A stretch of DNA of 64,000 nucleotides from Bradyrhizobium frederickii (lineage in GTDB: Bacteria; Pseudomonadota; Alphaproteobacteria; Rhizobiales; Xanthobacteraceae). The translations under genes were made by a program, and so were the position numbers. Under the pieces are notes generated by a model. It had not been told where the DNA came from, did no database searches, and saw nothing but the letters and a program-made list of their open reading frames with translations. The stretch's first letter is position 1. Each line of letters begins with the position of its first letter. Of this stretch, positions 7,145 to 15,568 are shown one piece after another. The DNA lies in the NCBI RefSeq assembly GCF_004570865.1, contig NZ_SPQS01000021.1, positions 1 to 64,000 on the forward strand, written 5' to 3'.

Positions 7145-8533
7145 ATGCCAATTCAAGTGCTGATGCCCGCGTTGTCGCCCACGATGGAGAAGGGCAACCT
7201 CGCCAAATGGCTGAAGAAAGAGGGCGAGACCATCAAGTCGGGCGACGTCATCGCCGAGATCGAGACCGATAAGGCGACGATGGAGGTCGAGGCGACCGAC
7301 GAGGGGACGCTCGGCAAGATCCTGATCCCCGAGGGGACCGCCGATGTCGCCGTGAACACGCCGATCGCGACCATCCTCGCCGACGGCGAGAGCGCTGCCG
7401 ATCTCGCCAAGGCGCCCGCGCCGGCCGCGCAGCAGAAGGCCGCGGAATCCGCCGCCCCCGCCGCTGCGAAGGCCGAAGCGCCTCAGCCCAAGGCCGCACC
7501 GGCGCCGCAGGCCGTCGCCGAACCCGATCCGGAAGTGCCCGCCGGCACCGAGATGATCACGCAGACCATCCGCGAAGCGCTGCGCGATGCCATGGCCGAA
7601 GAGATGCGCCGCGATCCCGACGTCTTCGTGATGGGCGAGGAAGTCGCCGAATACCAGGGCGCCTACAAGGTCACGCAAGGGCTGCTCCAGGAGTTCGGCG
7701 CCAAGCGCGTCATCGATACTCCGATCACCGAGCACGGCTTCGCCGGCGTCGGCGTCGGCGCCGCGATGACGGGCCTCAAGCCCATTGTCGAGTTCATGAC
7801 CTTCAACTTCGCCATGCAGGCGATCGACCAGATCATCAATTCCGCGGCCAAGACGCTCTATATGTCCGGCGGCCAGATGGGCTGCTCGATCGTGTTCCGC
7901 GGCCCGAACGGCGCCGCCGCGCGCGTCGCCGCCCAGCACAGCCAGGATTATTCGGCCTGGTACTCCAACGTACCCGGCCTCAAGGTCGTCGCCCCGTTCT
8001 CGGCGGCCGACTACAAGGGTCTGCTCAAGGCCGCGATCCGCGATCCCAATCCGGTGATCTTCCTCGAGAACGAGGTGCTGTACGGTCACACCGGCGAAGT
8101 CCCCAAGCTCGACGATTTCATCATCCCGATCGGCAAGGCCCGCATCGTGCGCGCAGGGACCCACGTCACCATCATCTCCTGGTCGAACGGCATGACCTAT
8201 GCGCTGAAGGCGGCCGACGAGCTCGCCAAGGACGGCATCGAGGCCGAGGTGATCGATCTGCGCACGCTGCGGCCGATGGACACCGAGACCATCATCAACT
8301 CGGTCAAGAAGACCGGGCGCGCCGTCACGGTGGAAGAGGGCTGGGCGCAGAGCGGCGTCGGCGCCGAGATCGCCGCGCGCATCATGGAGAACGCCTTCGA
8401 TTATCTCGACGCGCCGGTTGCGCGCGTCTCCGGCAAGGACGTGCCGATGCCCTATGCCGCCAATTTGGAGAAGCTCGCGCTGCCCTCGGCGGCGGAAGTC
8501 GTCGAGGCCGCCAAAGCCGTCTGCTACAGGTAG
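7145..8533 (+). CDS. pdhB: pyruvate dehydrogenase E1 component, beta subunit with N-terminal lipoyl domain
   Basis: A 462-aa protein. Residues 1-80 form a complete lipoyl domain with the lipoylated lysine in the IETDKATMEVE motif, followed by an Ala/Pro-rich flexible linker (about 85-130) and the E1-beta body (from about 138, TQTIREALRDAMAEEM). The E1-beta part binds thiamine diphosphate with the alpha subunit. A lipoyl domain on E1-beta is a known peculiarity of alphaproteobacterial pyruvate dehydrogenases and makes the chain much longer than the usual 325-330 aa. It is nearly identical in sequence to the lipoyl domain of pdhC downstream. Confidence 0.95.
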   Translation: MPIQVLMPALSPTMEKGNLAKWLKKEGETIKSGDVIAEIETDKATMEVEATDEGTLGKILIPEGTADVAVNTPIATILADGESAADLAKAPAPAAQQKAAESAAPAAAKAEAPQPKAAPAPQAVAEPDPEVPAGTEMITQTIREALRDAMAEEMRRDPDVFVMGEEVAEYQGAYKVTQGLLQEFGAKRVIDTPITEHGFAGVGVGAAMTGLKPIVEFMTFNFAMQAIDQIINSAAKTLYMSGGQMGCSIVFRGPNGAAARVAAQHSQDYSAWYSNVPGLKVVAPFSAADYKGLLKAAIRDPNPVIFLENEVLYGHTGEVPKLDDFIIPIGKARIVRAGTHVTIISWSNGMTYALKAADELAKDGIEAEVIDLRTLRPMDTETIINSVKKTGRAVTVEEGWAQSGVGAEIAARIMENAFDYLDAPVARVSGKDVPMPYAANLEKLALPSAAEVVEAAKAVCYR

Positions 8534-8536
8534 GCC

Positions 8537-8839
8537 ATGTCGGGCCCGAAGGAGCAGCCACTGCCGCCCGACGTCATGAGCCGCGACGACGCGGTCGAGA
8601 TCCTGCGCGTGTTCGTGCTGGACGGCGGGCTGTCGATGGCGTTCCAGCGCGCCTTCGAGGAGCCCGACATGTGGGGCCTGCTGCTCGTCGATCTCGCCCG
8701 CCACGCCGCGCGCGCCTATGCGCGCGAGAGCGAATACACCGAGGAGGACGCGTTGAACCGGATCCTGGAGATGTTCCAGGCCGAGATCGAGCGTCCCACC
8801 GACACCGGCACCACGACGCCGCGCGGCAAGGGACACTGA
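8537..8839 (+). CDS. DUF5076 family protein
   Basis: A 100-aa soluble protein starting three bases after the pdhB stop and ending two bases before the next start, so it is translated as part of the operon. It is acidic and predicted mostly helical (SRDDAVEILRVFVLDGGLSMAF, RHAARAYARESEYTEEDALN). I recognise it as DUF5076, a family that recurs inside alphaproteobacterial pdh operons. Its function is unknown; the conserved position suggests a link to the complex or to its expression. Confidence 0.75.
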   Translation: MSGPKEQPLPPDVMSRDDAVEILRVFVLDGGLSMAFQRAFEEPDMWGLLLVDLARHAARAYARESEYTEEDALNRILEMFQAEIERPTDTGTTTPRGKGH

Positions 8840-8841
8840 CC

Positions 8842-9294
8842 GTGGCCATCGAATCCCATCATTTCGATCTCATGCTCGAGGCGATCCGCGAGGCCGAGGC
8901 TTCGATCGCGCAAGGCGGCCTGCCGATCGGCGCGGTACTGACGCGCGACGACAAGATCATCGCCCGCGGCCACAACAACCGCGTGCAGGAGAACAATCCG
9001 ATCCTGCACGGCGAGATGAGCTGCCTGCGCGCGGCCGGCGCGATCTCGTTCCACGACACCGTCATGTACACCACGCTGTCGCCCTGCGCGATGTGCGCGG
9101 GCGCGCTCGCGCTGTTCAAGGTCAAGCTGGTGGTGATCGGGGAGTCCGTCACTTTCGAAGGCTCCAAGGACATCCTCGACAAGTTCGGCATCCCCTGGAT
9201 CGACCTTGCCGACGACCGCTCCATCACCATGATGAAGAATTGGCGTTCCAATCCAGCCAATGAGCGCCTGTGGCAGGGCGACATCGGCAACTAA
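8842..9294 (+). CDS. cytosine deaminase-like nucleoside/base deaminase (yeast Fcy1 type)
   Basis: A 150-aa zinc enzyme of the CDA fold. The zinc and catalytic motifs are HGEMS (His ligand and catalytic Glu) and SPCAMCAG (two Cys ligands). The arrangement YTTLSPCAMC, the FEGSKDIL stretch and the C-terminal ending DIGN resemble fungal cytosine deaminase more than bacterial CodA or TadA. That family removes ammonia from cytosine to give uracil. The GTG start at 8842 is chosen because AAGGGA lies at the right distance and the gene follows DUF5076 by two bases; an internal ATG at 8872 would lose the first helix. Why it lies in the pyruvate dehydrogenase operon is not clear. Confidence 0.8.
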   Translation: MAIESHHFDLMLEAIREAEASIAQGGLPIGAVLTRDDKIIARGHNNRVQENNPILHGEMSCLRAAGAISFHDTVMYTTLSPCAMCAGALALFKVKLVVIGESVTFEGSKDILDKFGIPWIDLADDRSITMMKNWRSNPANERLWQGDIGN

Positions 9295-9357
9295 ACCTGG
9301 TCTGTTCGTCTTCGGTTGTCGAAGACGACGTTTTGCAAAGTTCTTCTTGAGGTCAGC

Positions 9358-10710
9358 ATGCCCATCAACATCCTGATGCCCGCTCTCTCGCCGACGATGG
9401 AGAAGGGCAACCTCGCCAAGTGGCTGAAGAAGGAAGGCGACAAGGTCAAATCCGGCGATGTCATCGCCGAGATCGAGACCGACAAGGCGACCATGGAGGT
9501 CGAGGCCATCGACGAGGGCACGATCGCAAAGATCCTGGTGCCCGAGGGCACGCAGGACGTGCCGGTCAACGACGTGATTGCGGTGCTCGCCGGCGAGGGC
9601 GAGGATGTGAAGGCGGCGGGTAGCGCCAAGCCGAGCGCTTCGGCCGCGCCGCCGAAAGCAGACAAGCCCGCAGAGACTCCGGCGGCGGCGCCCGCGCCCG
9701 CCGCGCCGAAGGCTGCACCGCCGCCTGCCGCGGCCCCCGCGCCGCAGGCCGCAGCTCCGGCCGCGCAGAGCAACGGCCACGGCGGTCGCGTGTTCTCATC
9801 GCCGCTGGCGCGGCGTCTCGCCAAGGAAGCCGGCATCGATGTCGGCATGGTCACCGGCACCGGTCCGCACGGCCGCGTGGTCGCGCGCGACGTCGAGCAG
9901 GCCAAGTCGGGCAAGGGCCTCAAGGCGCCCGCGGCTGCGCCCTCCGGCGCGCCCTCGATCGCGCCCACCATGTCGGACAAGCAGATCCTCTCGCTGTTCG
10001 AGCCGGGCTCCTACGACATCGTCCCGCACGACGGCATGCGCCGCACCATCGCGCAGCGCCTGACCGCGTCGATCCAGAACGTCCCGCATTTCTATCTCAC
10101 TATCGACTGCGACATCGGCAAGCTGCTTGCCGCGCGCGAGGAGATCAATGCGGCAGCTCCGAAGGACAAGGAGAAGAAGCCGCTCTACAAGATCTCGGTC
10201 AACGACTTCGTCATCAAGGCGATGGCGGTGGCGCTGCAGAAGATTCCCAACTGCAACGTCAGCTGGACCGAAAGCGGCATGGTCAAGCACCATCATTCCG
10301 ACGTCGGCGTCGCCGTGGCGATGCCGGGCGGCCTGATCACGCCGATCATCCGCAAAGCGGAGACCAAGACGCTCTCCACCATCTCCAACGAGATGAAGGA
10401 TTTTGCCGCGCGTGCACGGTCCCGCAAATTGAAGCCCGAGGAATACCAGGGCGGCACCACCGCCGTCTCCAACCTCGGCATGTACGGCATCAGCCACTTC
10501 ACCGCCGTGATCAACCCGCCGCATGCGACCATCCTCGCGGTCGGCACCAGCGAGGAGCGGCCCGTCGTGCGCGGCGGCAAGATCGAGATCGCGCACATGA
10601 TGAGCGTGACCCTGTCCTGCGATCATCGCGCCATCGACGGCGCGCTCGGCGCCGAGCTGATCGGCGCCTTCAAGCAGCTGATCGAAAACCCCGTGATGAT
10701 GATGGTCTGA
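9358..10710 (+). CDS. pdhC: pyruvate dehydrogenase E2, dihydrolipoamide acetyltransferase
   Basis: A 450-aa protein. The N-terminal lipoyl domain (1-80, lysine in ETDKATMEVE) is followed by a long Ala/Pro linker, a peripheral subunit-binding domain (about 143-180, SPLARRLAKEAGIDVGMVTG) and the acetyltransferase core (about 220-450) with the catalytic CDHRAIDGALGAE motif near the C-terminus. It transfers the acetyl group from lipoamide to CoA and forms the core of the complex. The start at 9358 aligns with the pdhB lipoyl domain; an upstream in-frame start at 9316 would add a 14-residue extension without support. Confidence 0.95.
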   Translation: MPINILMPALSPTMEKGNLAKWLKKEGDKVKSGDVIAEIETDKATMEVEAIDEGTIAKILVPEGTQDVPVNDVIAVLAGEGEDVKAAGSAKPSASAAPPKADKPAETPAAAPAPAAPKAAPPPAAAPAPQAAAPAAQSNGHGGRVFSSPLARRLAKEAGIDVGMVTGTGPHGRVVARDVEQAKSGKGLKAPAAAPSGAPSIAPTMSDKQILSLFEPGSYDIVPHDGMRRTIAQRLTASIQNVPHFYLTIDCDIGKLLAAREEINAAAPKDKEKKPLYKISVNDFVIKAMAVALQKIPNCNVSWTESGMVKHHHSDVGVAVAMPGGLITPIIRKAETKTLSTISNEMKDFAARARSRKLKPEEYQGGTTAVSNLGMYGISHFTAVINPPHATILAVGTSEERPVVRGGKIEIAHMMSVTLSCDHRAIDGALGAELIGAFKQLIENPVMMMV

Positions 10711-10732
10711 CGCGGCGGCAGAGGGCGCAACC

Positions 10733-10966
10733 TTGCATGTCCGGACCCGCTGGCCATGGATATCGCTGCTGCTCGGCGCGGTCGTCGCGCTCAACCCGGT
10801 TGGGCTCGATTTTCTTCATTCTGCGTTCTTTGCCGGTGAGCAACTGGCACGGAACATCGCCCAGCCTATCGTGCTCACCGTTCTGGCCGTCATGGTCGTG
10901 GCGGTGACGTTCGAATGGCTGGTGAGGTCTTTTCTGGTCAAGCGCCGCGCCCGCGGCGCCTCTTGA
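10733..10966 (+). CDS. small membrane protein in the pdh operon
   Basis: A 77-aa protein with two predicted membrane segments (about 8-25 and 42-62) and a basic C-terminus (VKRRARGAS). It begins with TTG 22 bases after the pdhC stop and ends 17 bases before lpdA. The start is supported only by a weak GAGGG sequence upstream; GTG three codons in is the alternative. I do not recognise a family. Hydrophobicity and position argue that it is a real gene rather than a chance frame. Confidence 0.6.
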   Translation: MHVRTRWPWISLLLGAVVALNPVGLDFLHSAFFAGEQLARNIAQPIVLTVLAVMVVAVTFEWLVRSFLVKRRARGAS

Positions 10967-10983
10967 GCTGAACGGGAGCCGCT

Positions 10984-12405
10984 ATGGCCGACACATCCTT
11001 CGACGTCATCATCATCGGCTCCGGTCCCGGCGGCTATGTCACCGCGATCCGGGCCGCGCAGCTCGGCTTCAAGACGGCGATCGTCGAGAAATCCTATCTC
11101 GGCGGCATCTGCCTGAACTGGGGCTGCATCCCGACCAAGGCGCTGCTGCGTTCGGCCGAGATCTACCATTATATGCAGCATGCCGGGGATTACGGCCTGT
11201 CGGCGGAGAAGGTCTCGTTCGATCCGAAGGCCGTAGTGCAGCGCTCGCGCGGCGTCTCCAAGCGGCTGAACGACGGCGTCGGCTTCCTGATGAAGAAGAA
11301 CAAGGTCAGCGTGATCTGGGGCGCGGCTTCAATCGACGCGCCGGGCAAGGTCACCGTGAAGAAGTCCGACGTCGAGGCGCCGAGGGGCGCGCTGGGCGAG
11401 GGGAGCTATCAGGCCAAGCACATCATCGTCGCAACCGGCGCACGGCCGCGCGTGCTGCCGGGGCTCGAGCCCGACAAGAAGCTGGTCTGGACCTATTTCG
11501 AGGCGATGGTGCCGGAGCGGATGCCGAAATCGCTGCTGGTGGTCGGCTCCGGCGCGATCGGCATCGAGTTCGCCTCGTTCTTCCACACCATGGGCTCCGA
11601 CGTCACCGTGGTCGAGGTGCTGCCGCAGATCCTCCCCGTCGAGGATGCCGAGATCGCCGGCTTGGCGCGCAAGCGCCTGGAGAAGCAGGGCATCAAGATC
11701 ATGTCCTCGACCAAGGTGACCAAGCTCGAGAAGAAGGCCGACAGCGTCCTCGCCACCATTGACGACGGCAAGGGCAAGCCTGTCGCGACCGAGTTCGAAC
11801 GCGTGATCTCGGCAGTCGGCGTCGTCGGCAACATCGAGAATCTCGGCCTCGAAAAGCTCGGCGTGAAGACCGACCGCGGCATTGTCGTGGTCGACGGCTA
11901 CGGCAAGACCAACGTTCCCGGCATTTACGCCATCGGCGACGTCGCAGGTCCCCCCATGCTCGCCCACAAGGCCGAGCATGAAGGCGTGATCTGCATCGAG
12001 GCGATCAAAGGCCTCAAACCGCACCCCATGGACAAGAACATGATCCCGGGCTGCACCTATTGCCATCCGCAGGTGGCGTCCGTCGGTTTGACGGAAGCCA
12101 AGGCCAAGGAGAACGGCCGCGAGATCCGCGTCGGCCGCTTCCCCTTCGTCGGCAACGGCAAGGCCATCGCGCTCGGCGAGGACCAGGGCCTCGTCAAGGT
12201 GATCTTCGACAAGAAGACCGGCCAGCTGCTCGGCGCCCACATGGTCGGCGCGGAAGTGACCGAGCTGATCCAGGGCTACGTCGTCGCCATGAATTTGGAG
12301 ACGACGGAAGAGGAGCTGATGCACACCGTGTTCCCGCATCCGACCCTGTCGGAGATGATGAAGGAAGCCGTGCTGGATGCGTATGGACGGGTGCTGAATA
12401 TTTGA
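10984..12405 (+). CDS. lpdA: dihydrolipoyl dehydrogenase (E3)
   Basis: A 473-aa FAD-dependent disulfide oxidoreductase that reoxidises the dihydrolipoyl groups of the pyruvate dehydrogenase complex with NAD. It has the FAD motif GSGPGGY, the redox-active pair in GGICLNWGCIPTK, the NAD-binding GSGAIGIEFASFF and the C-terminal catalytic segment HTVFPHPTLSEMMKEA. It is the last gene of the pdh operon. GGGAG precedes the ATG. Full length. Confidence 0.95.
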   Translation: MADTSFDVIIIGSGPGGYVTAIRAAQLGFKTAIVEKSYLGGICLNWGCIPTKALLRSAEIYHYMQHAGDYGLSAEKVSFDPKAVVQRSRGVSKRLNDGVGFLMKKNKVSVIWGAASIDAPGKVTVKKSDVEAPRGALGEGSYQAKHIIVATGARPRVLPGLEPDKKLVWTYFEAMVPERMPKSLLVVGSGAIGIEFASFFHTMGSDVTVVEVLPQILPVEDAEIAGLARKRLEKQGIKIMSSTKVTKLEKKADSVLATIDDGKGKPVATEFERVISAVGVVGNIENLGLEKLGVKTDRGIVVVDGYGKTNVPGIYAIGDVAGPPMLAHKAEHEGVICIEAIKGLKPHPMDKNMIPGCTYCHPQVASVGLTEAKAKENGREIRVGRFPFVGNGKAIALGEDQGLVKVIFDKKTGQLLGAHMVGAEVTELIQGYVVAMNLETTEEELMHTVFPHPTLSEMMKEAVLDAYGRVLNI

Positions 12406-12442
12406 CGCAAGGGGATTGCGCGGCGGTGCGCGCCGCTGGTCG

Positions 12443-12597
12443 TTCCGTCATCCTGAGGTGTGAGGCGGCCGGTGCGGAGCACCGGAGGCCGAGCCTCGAA
12501 GGATGAGCGGCCGAACTGCAGCAGCCGGGCTGGTCGCCCTTCGAGGCTCGTCATACGGCGCGCTGCGCCGCATGACGAGCGCCTCAGGGTGACGGAT
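12443..12597. repeat. intergenic palindromic repeat element
   Basis: A 155-bp element with complementary ends (TCCGTCATCCTGAGG ... CCTCAGGGTGACGGA, one mismatch) and internal arms GGCCGAGCCTCGAAGG / CCTTCGAGGCTCG plus a GGCGCGCTGCGCC hairpin. It separates lpdA from the threonine synthase-like gene and is of the same general REP-like class as the elements at 4029 and 13883 but a different sequence family. It could act as a 3' end barrier for the long pdh transcript. Confidence 0.65.
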
Positions 12598-12635
12598 CGA
12601 ATAGCGGAACACGAATAACAAGAGGGAATGAACCC

Positions 12636-13877
12636 ATGCACGACAACGACAACCTCACCATCGAGCGCCCGACCTTTGTCACCCATCTCGAATGTGCGAT
12701 GGAAGGCGATCACTACGCCGCTGACCAGGTCCACAATCTCTCCAAGGCCGGCAAGCCGCTCCTCGTCCGCTACGACCTCGCCGGCGTGAAGAAGGCGCTG
12801 ACCAAGGACGCCCTCGCACAGCGCCCCGGCGACATGTGGCGCTACCGCGAGCTGCTGCCGGTGCGCAAATGCAAGGACATCGTCTCGCTCGGCGAGGTGA
12901 CCACGCCGCTGATCCGGCTGCCCAAGCTCGGCAACAAGCTCGGCGGCGGCGAGATCATCGTCAAGGACGAAGGGCGTCTGCCGACCGGCTCATTCAAGGC
13001 GCGCGGCCTCGTCATGGCGGTGTCGATGGGCAAGGCGCTCGGCATCAAGCACATGGCGATGCCGACCAACGGCAATGCCGGGGCGGCGCTGGCGGCTTAC
13101 GCCACAAGCTGCGGCATCAAGACCACGATCTTCTGCCCGGCCGACACGCCCGAAGTGAACGTCAGCGAGATCGAGCTGCAGGGCGCGACCGTCTACCGCG
13201 TCAACGGCTATATCGACGATTGCGGCAAGATCGTCGGCGAGGGCAAGGCCAAGGTCGGCTGGTTCGACACCTCGACACTGAAGGAGCCGTACCGCATCGA
13301 GGGCAAGAAGACGATGGGCCTCGAGCTCGCCGAGCAGCTCGGCTGGGACGTGCCCGACGTGATCTTCTATCCGACTGGTGGCGGCACCGGCCTGATCGGC
13401 ATGTGGAAAGCGTTCGACGAGCTCGAGAAGATCGGCTTCATCGGGAGCAAGCGCCCGCGCATGGTCGCGGTGCAGGCCTCCGGCTGCGCGCCGATGGTGC
13501 GGGCCTATGAGGCCGGCACCGAGCATGCGACGCGTTGGGAGGACGCCCACACCATCGCCTCGGGCATCCGAGTGCCGCAGGCGATCGGCGATTTCCTGAT
13601 CCTGCGCGCCGTGCGCGAGAGCAAGGGCTTTGCCATCGCGGTCGACGACGACAAGATCTCGGCGGCGCTGAACGAGGTCGCCCGCGAGGAGGGGCTGCTG
13701 CTATGTCCCGAGGGCGCTGCCACCTACGCGGCCTACAAGGAGAGCCTCGCCGACGGCCGCGTCTCGAAGGCCGACCGCGTCATGCTGTTCAACTGCGCCA
13801 CCGGCCTGAAGTATCCGCTGCCGCCGGTCACCCGCACGCTCGACCGTCACAAGCCGATCGATTACACGCAATTCTAG
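12636..13877 (+). CDS. threonine synthase-like PLP enzyme
   Basis: A 413-aa fold type II pyridoxal-phosphate enzyme. The PLP lysine lies in LPTGSFKARG and the phosphate-binding glycine loop in YPTGGGTGLIG. The N-terminal part (LECAMEGDHYAADQVHNLS) resembles the cysteine-bearing entry region of threonine synthases, with a single Cys. Threonine synthase converts O-phosphohomoserine to threonine. Members of this length occur as second copies beside the classical thrC in related bacteria, and related lyases share the fold, so the substrate is not certain. It stands alone between two palindromic repeats. AGAGGGAATG precedes the start. Confidence 0.75.
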   Translation: MHDNDNLTIERPTFVTHLECAMEGDHYAADQVHNLSKAGKPLLVRYDLAGVKKALTKDALAQRPGDMWRYRELLPVRKCKDIVSLGEVTTPLIRLPKLGNKLGGGEIIVKDEGRLPTGSFKARGLVMAVSMGKALGIKHMAMPTNGNAGAALAAYATSCGIKTTIFCPADTPEVNVSEIELQGATVYRVNGYIDDCGKIVGEGKAKVGWFDTSTLKEPYRIEGKKTMGLELAEQLGWDVPDVIFYPTGGGTGLIGMWKAFDELEKIGFIGSKRPRMVAVQASGCAPMVRAYEAGTEHATRWEDAHTIASGIRVPQAIGDFLILRAVRESKGFAIAVDDDKISAALNEVAREEGLLLCPEGAATYAAYKESLADGRVSKADRVMLFNCATGLKYPLPPVTRTLDRHKPIDYTQF

Positions 13878-13882
13878 GAGTT

Positions 13883-14026
13883 CTCCCTCGCCCCGCTTGC
13901 GGGGAGAGGGTCGGGGTGAGGGGGAGCCTCCGCGAGGCCGGTGGCAGTCGAGTTCGCGGAGACTTCCCCTCACCCTGAATCCGCGCTACGCGCGAATTCA
14001 GGCCTCTCCCCGCAAGCGGGGAGAGG
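13883..14026. repeat. intergenic palindromic repeat element
   Basis: About 144 bp with complementary outer segments (CCTCGCCCCGCTTGCGGGGAG ... CTCTCCCCGCAAGCGGGGAG), each of which is itself self-complementary, and inner GGTGAGGGG / CCCCTCACC arms. It is a third repeat family in the window, placed just ahead of the TctC-type gene. Confidence 0.65.
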
Positions 14027-14063
14027 CAAAGAAAACAAAAATGACATCGCTGGGGAGAAGACA

Positions 14064-15035
14064 ATGACCAAGGCTGCCTGGGCTGCGCTATTTGCCATTC
14101 TCACGTTCACCGGCGCCGCGCGCGCCGATGACTATCCCTCCCGTCCCATCACCATCATCGTGCCGTTCGCGGCCGGCGGCCCGTCGGATGCGATGGCGCG
14201 TGTGCTCGCCGAGCGGATGCGCACCTCGCTCGGCCAGGCCGTCGTGGTCGAGAACGTCACCGGCGCGGGCGGCTCGATCGGCGTCGGCCGCGCCGTGCAG
14301 TCGCCGCCGGACGGCTACACCATCTCGTTCGGCCATCTCGGCACCCACGTCGCCAATGGCGCCGTCTACAAGCTGAAATACGATCTCGTCGCCGATCTCG
14401 AGCCGGTGGTGCTGCTGCCGAGCAACCCGATGATCGTCGTCAGCAAGAACGCGGTGCCCGCGACATCGCTGAAGGAGCTGGTCGAATGGCTGAAGTCGCG
14501 CAGCTCGCCGCCGACGGCGGGCACCGCCGGCGCCGGCTCCGGCAGCCACATCGCCGGCGTCTATTTCGAAAGCGTCTCCGGCATCAAGCTGCAATACGTG
14601 CCGTATCGCGGCACCGCGCCTGCGCTGAACGATCTGATCGCCGGCCAGATCGACATCATCGTCGACCAGACCTCCAACTCGATCGCTCAGGTCCGCGCCG
14701 GCACCATCCGCGCCTACGCCATCACCGACAGCAAGCGCCTGTCTTCGGCCCCGGATATCCCGACCGCGGAGGAGGCGGGCCTGAAGGGCTTCAACATGAC
14801 GCTGTGGTCAGGCATGTGGGTTCCGAAGGGCACTCCGAAGGAGATCGTGGCAAAGCTCAACGCGGCGGCCGTGGAAGCGCTGAACGATCCCGCCGTGCGG
14901 AAGCAGCTGGAAAACCAGGGTCTGGAGATGACACCGAAGGACCAGCTCGCGCCCGAAGCGCTCGGCATCCGTCAGAAGGCCGAGATCGCAAAATGGTGGC
15001 CGATCATCAAGGCGGCGAACATCAAGGTGGATTGA
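14064..15035 (+). CDS. tripartite tricarboxylate transporter substrate-binding protein (TctC/Bug family)
   Basis: A 323-aa exported protein with a signal peptide ending near GAARA-DDYP (residue 20-21). The Bug-family signatures are present: DYPSRPITIIVPFAAGGPSD at the N-terminus and the ligand-loop region GAGGSIGVGRAVQSPPDGYT. Such proteins bind small carboxylates in the periplasm and feed TctAB-type carriers, or act in signalling. No tctA or tctB gene is near, so it is an orphan of the kind abundant in these genomes. The ATG at 14064 is preceded by GGGGAGAAG. Substrate unknown. Confidence 0.85.
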   Translation: MTKAAWAALFAILTFTGAARADDYPSRPITIIVPFAAGGPSDAMARVLAERMRTSLGQAVVVENVTGAGGSIGVGRAVQSPPDGYTISFGHLGTHVANGAVYKLKYDLVADLEPVVLLPSNPMIVVSKNAVPATSLKELVEWLKSRSSPPTAGTAGAGSGSHIAGVYFESVSGIKLQYVPYRGTAPALNDLIAGQIDIIVDQTSNSIAQVRAGTIRAYAITDSKRLSSAPDIPTAEEAGLKGFNMTLWSGMWVPKGTPKEIVAKLNAAAVEALNDPAVRKQLENQGLEMTPKDQLAPEALGIRQKAEIAKWWPIIKAANIKVD

Positions 15036-15080
15036 AGCGGGCGGTGCTGTTGTCACGTGCCGGCGCTCACGGCCGGGCGA

Positions 15081-15518
15081 TCACTCCAGGCTTTCGCGAC
15101 CCGCTGCCAGCGCATGGTCCAGGCATTGCATCAGATCCGAGGCGGCGAAGGGCTTGGCGAGAAAACACGTTGCGCCCGCTTTTAGCGCACGCGCACGAAC
15201 GCTCTCGTCCGGGAAAGCTGTGATGAAGATAAACGGCGGAGCCGAACCCTGCGCGCGCATCTGCGTCAAGAGATCGATCCCGTTTACCGGCGGCATCTGC
15301 ACGTCGGCGATCACGCATGAGGTGTCATTCGAATCGGTCGACCTCAAGAACTCCTCGATTGAGGCAAACGTGCGGACGACGTACCCGCGCGACTCCAGGA
15401 GATTGTTGATCGCGGCCCGAACGTAAGGGTCGTCGTCCAGCACCGAAATGACCGAAGCCGCTGACAAGACGTCCGCTCCTCGTCCGGGATTGCGCTCGCC
15501 GCCGCTATGGCCCGACAT
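15081..15518 (-). CDS. single-domain response regulator (receiver only)
   Basis: A 145-aa CheY-like receiver of the FixJ type. It has the acidic pocket LDDDPYV, the phosphoacceptor Asp in CVIADVQMP (about residue 72), the T/S switch in FIFITAFPD and the lysine in FLAKPF. There is no output domain. It lies 42 bases downstream of the LuxR-type response regulator in the same direction and has its own copy of a motif shared with the kinase control region. It may compete for phosphate or pass it on. The ATG at 15518 is used; a TTG codon precedes it. Confidence 0.8.
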   Translation of the reverse strand: MSGHSGGERNPGRGADVLSAASVISVLDDDPYVRAAINNLLESRGYVVRTFASIEEFLRSTDSNDTSCVIADVQMPPVNGIDLLTQMRAQGSAPPFIFITAFPDESVRARALKAGATCFLAKPFAASDLMQCLDHALAAGRESLE

Positions 15519-15553
15519 CAACCCAGGGTGGACCGGCCAGTCACCGTTGGAAA

Positions 15554-15568
15554 CTCATACTTAGGTTT
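15554..15568 (-). promoter_or_regulatory. motif shared with the kinase control region, in front of the receiver gene
   Basis: On the minus strand the sequence AAACCTAAGTATGAG overlaps the stop codon of the LuxR-type regulator and lies 36 bases ahead of the receiver gene. It matches AAACCTAGGTATAG at 18461 at 11 of the first 12 positions. Two copies in the control regions of one two-component locus suggest a binding site for the cognate FixJ-type regulator. The assignment is inferred. Confidence 0.45.
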
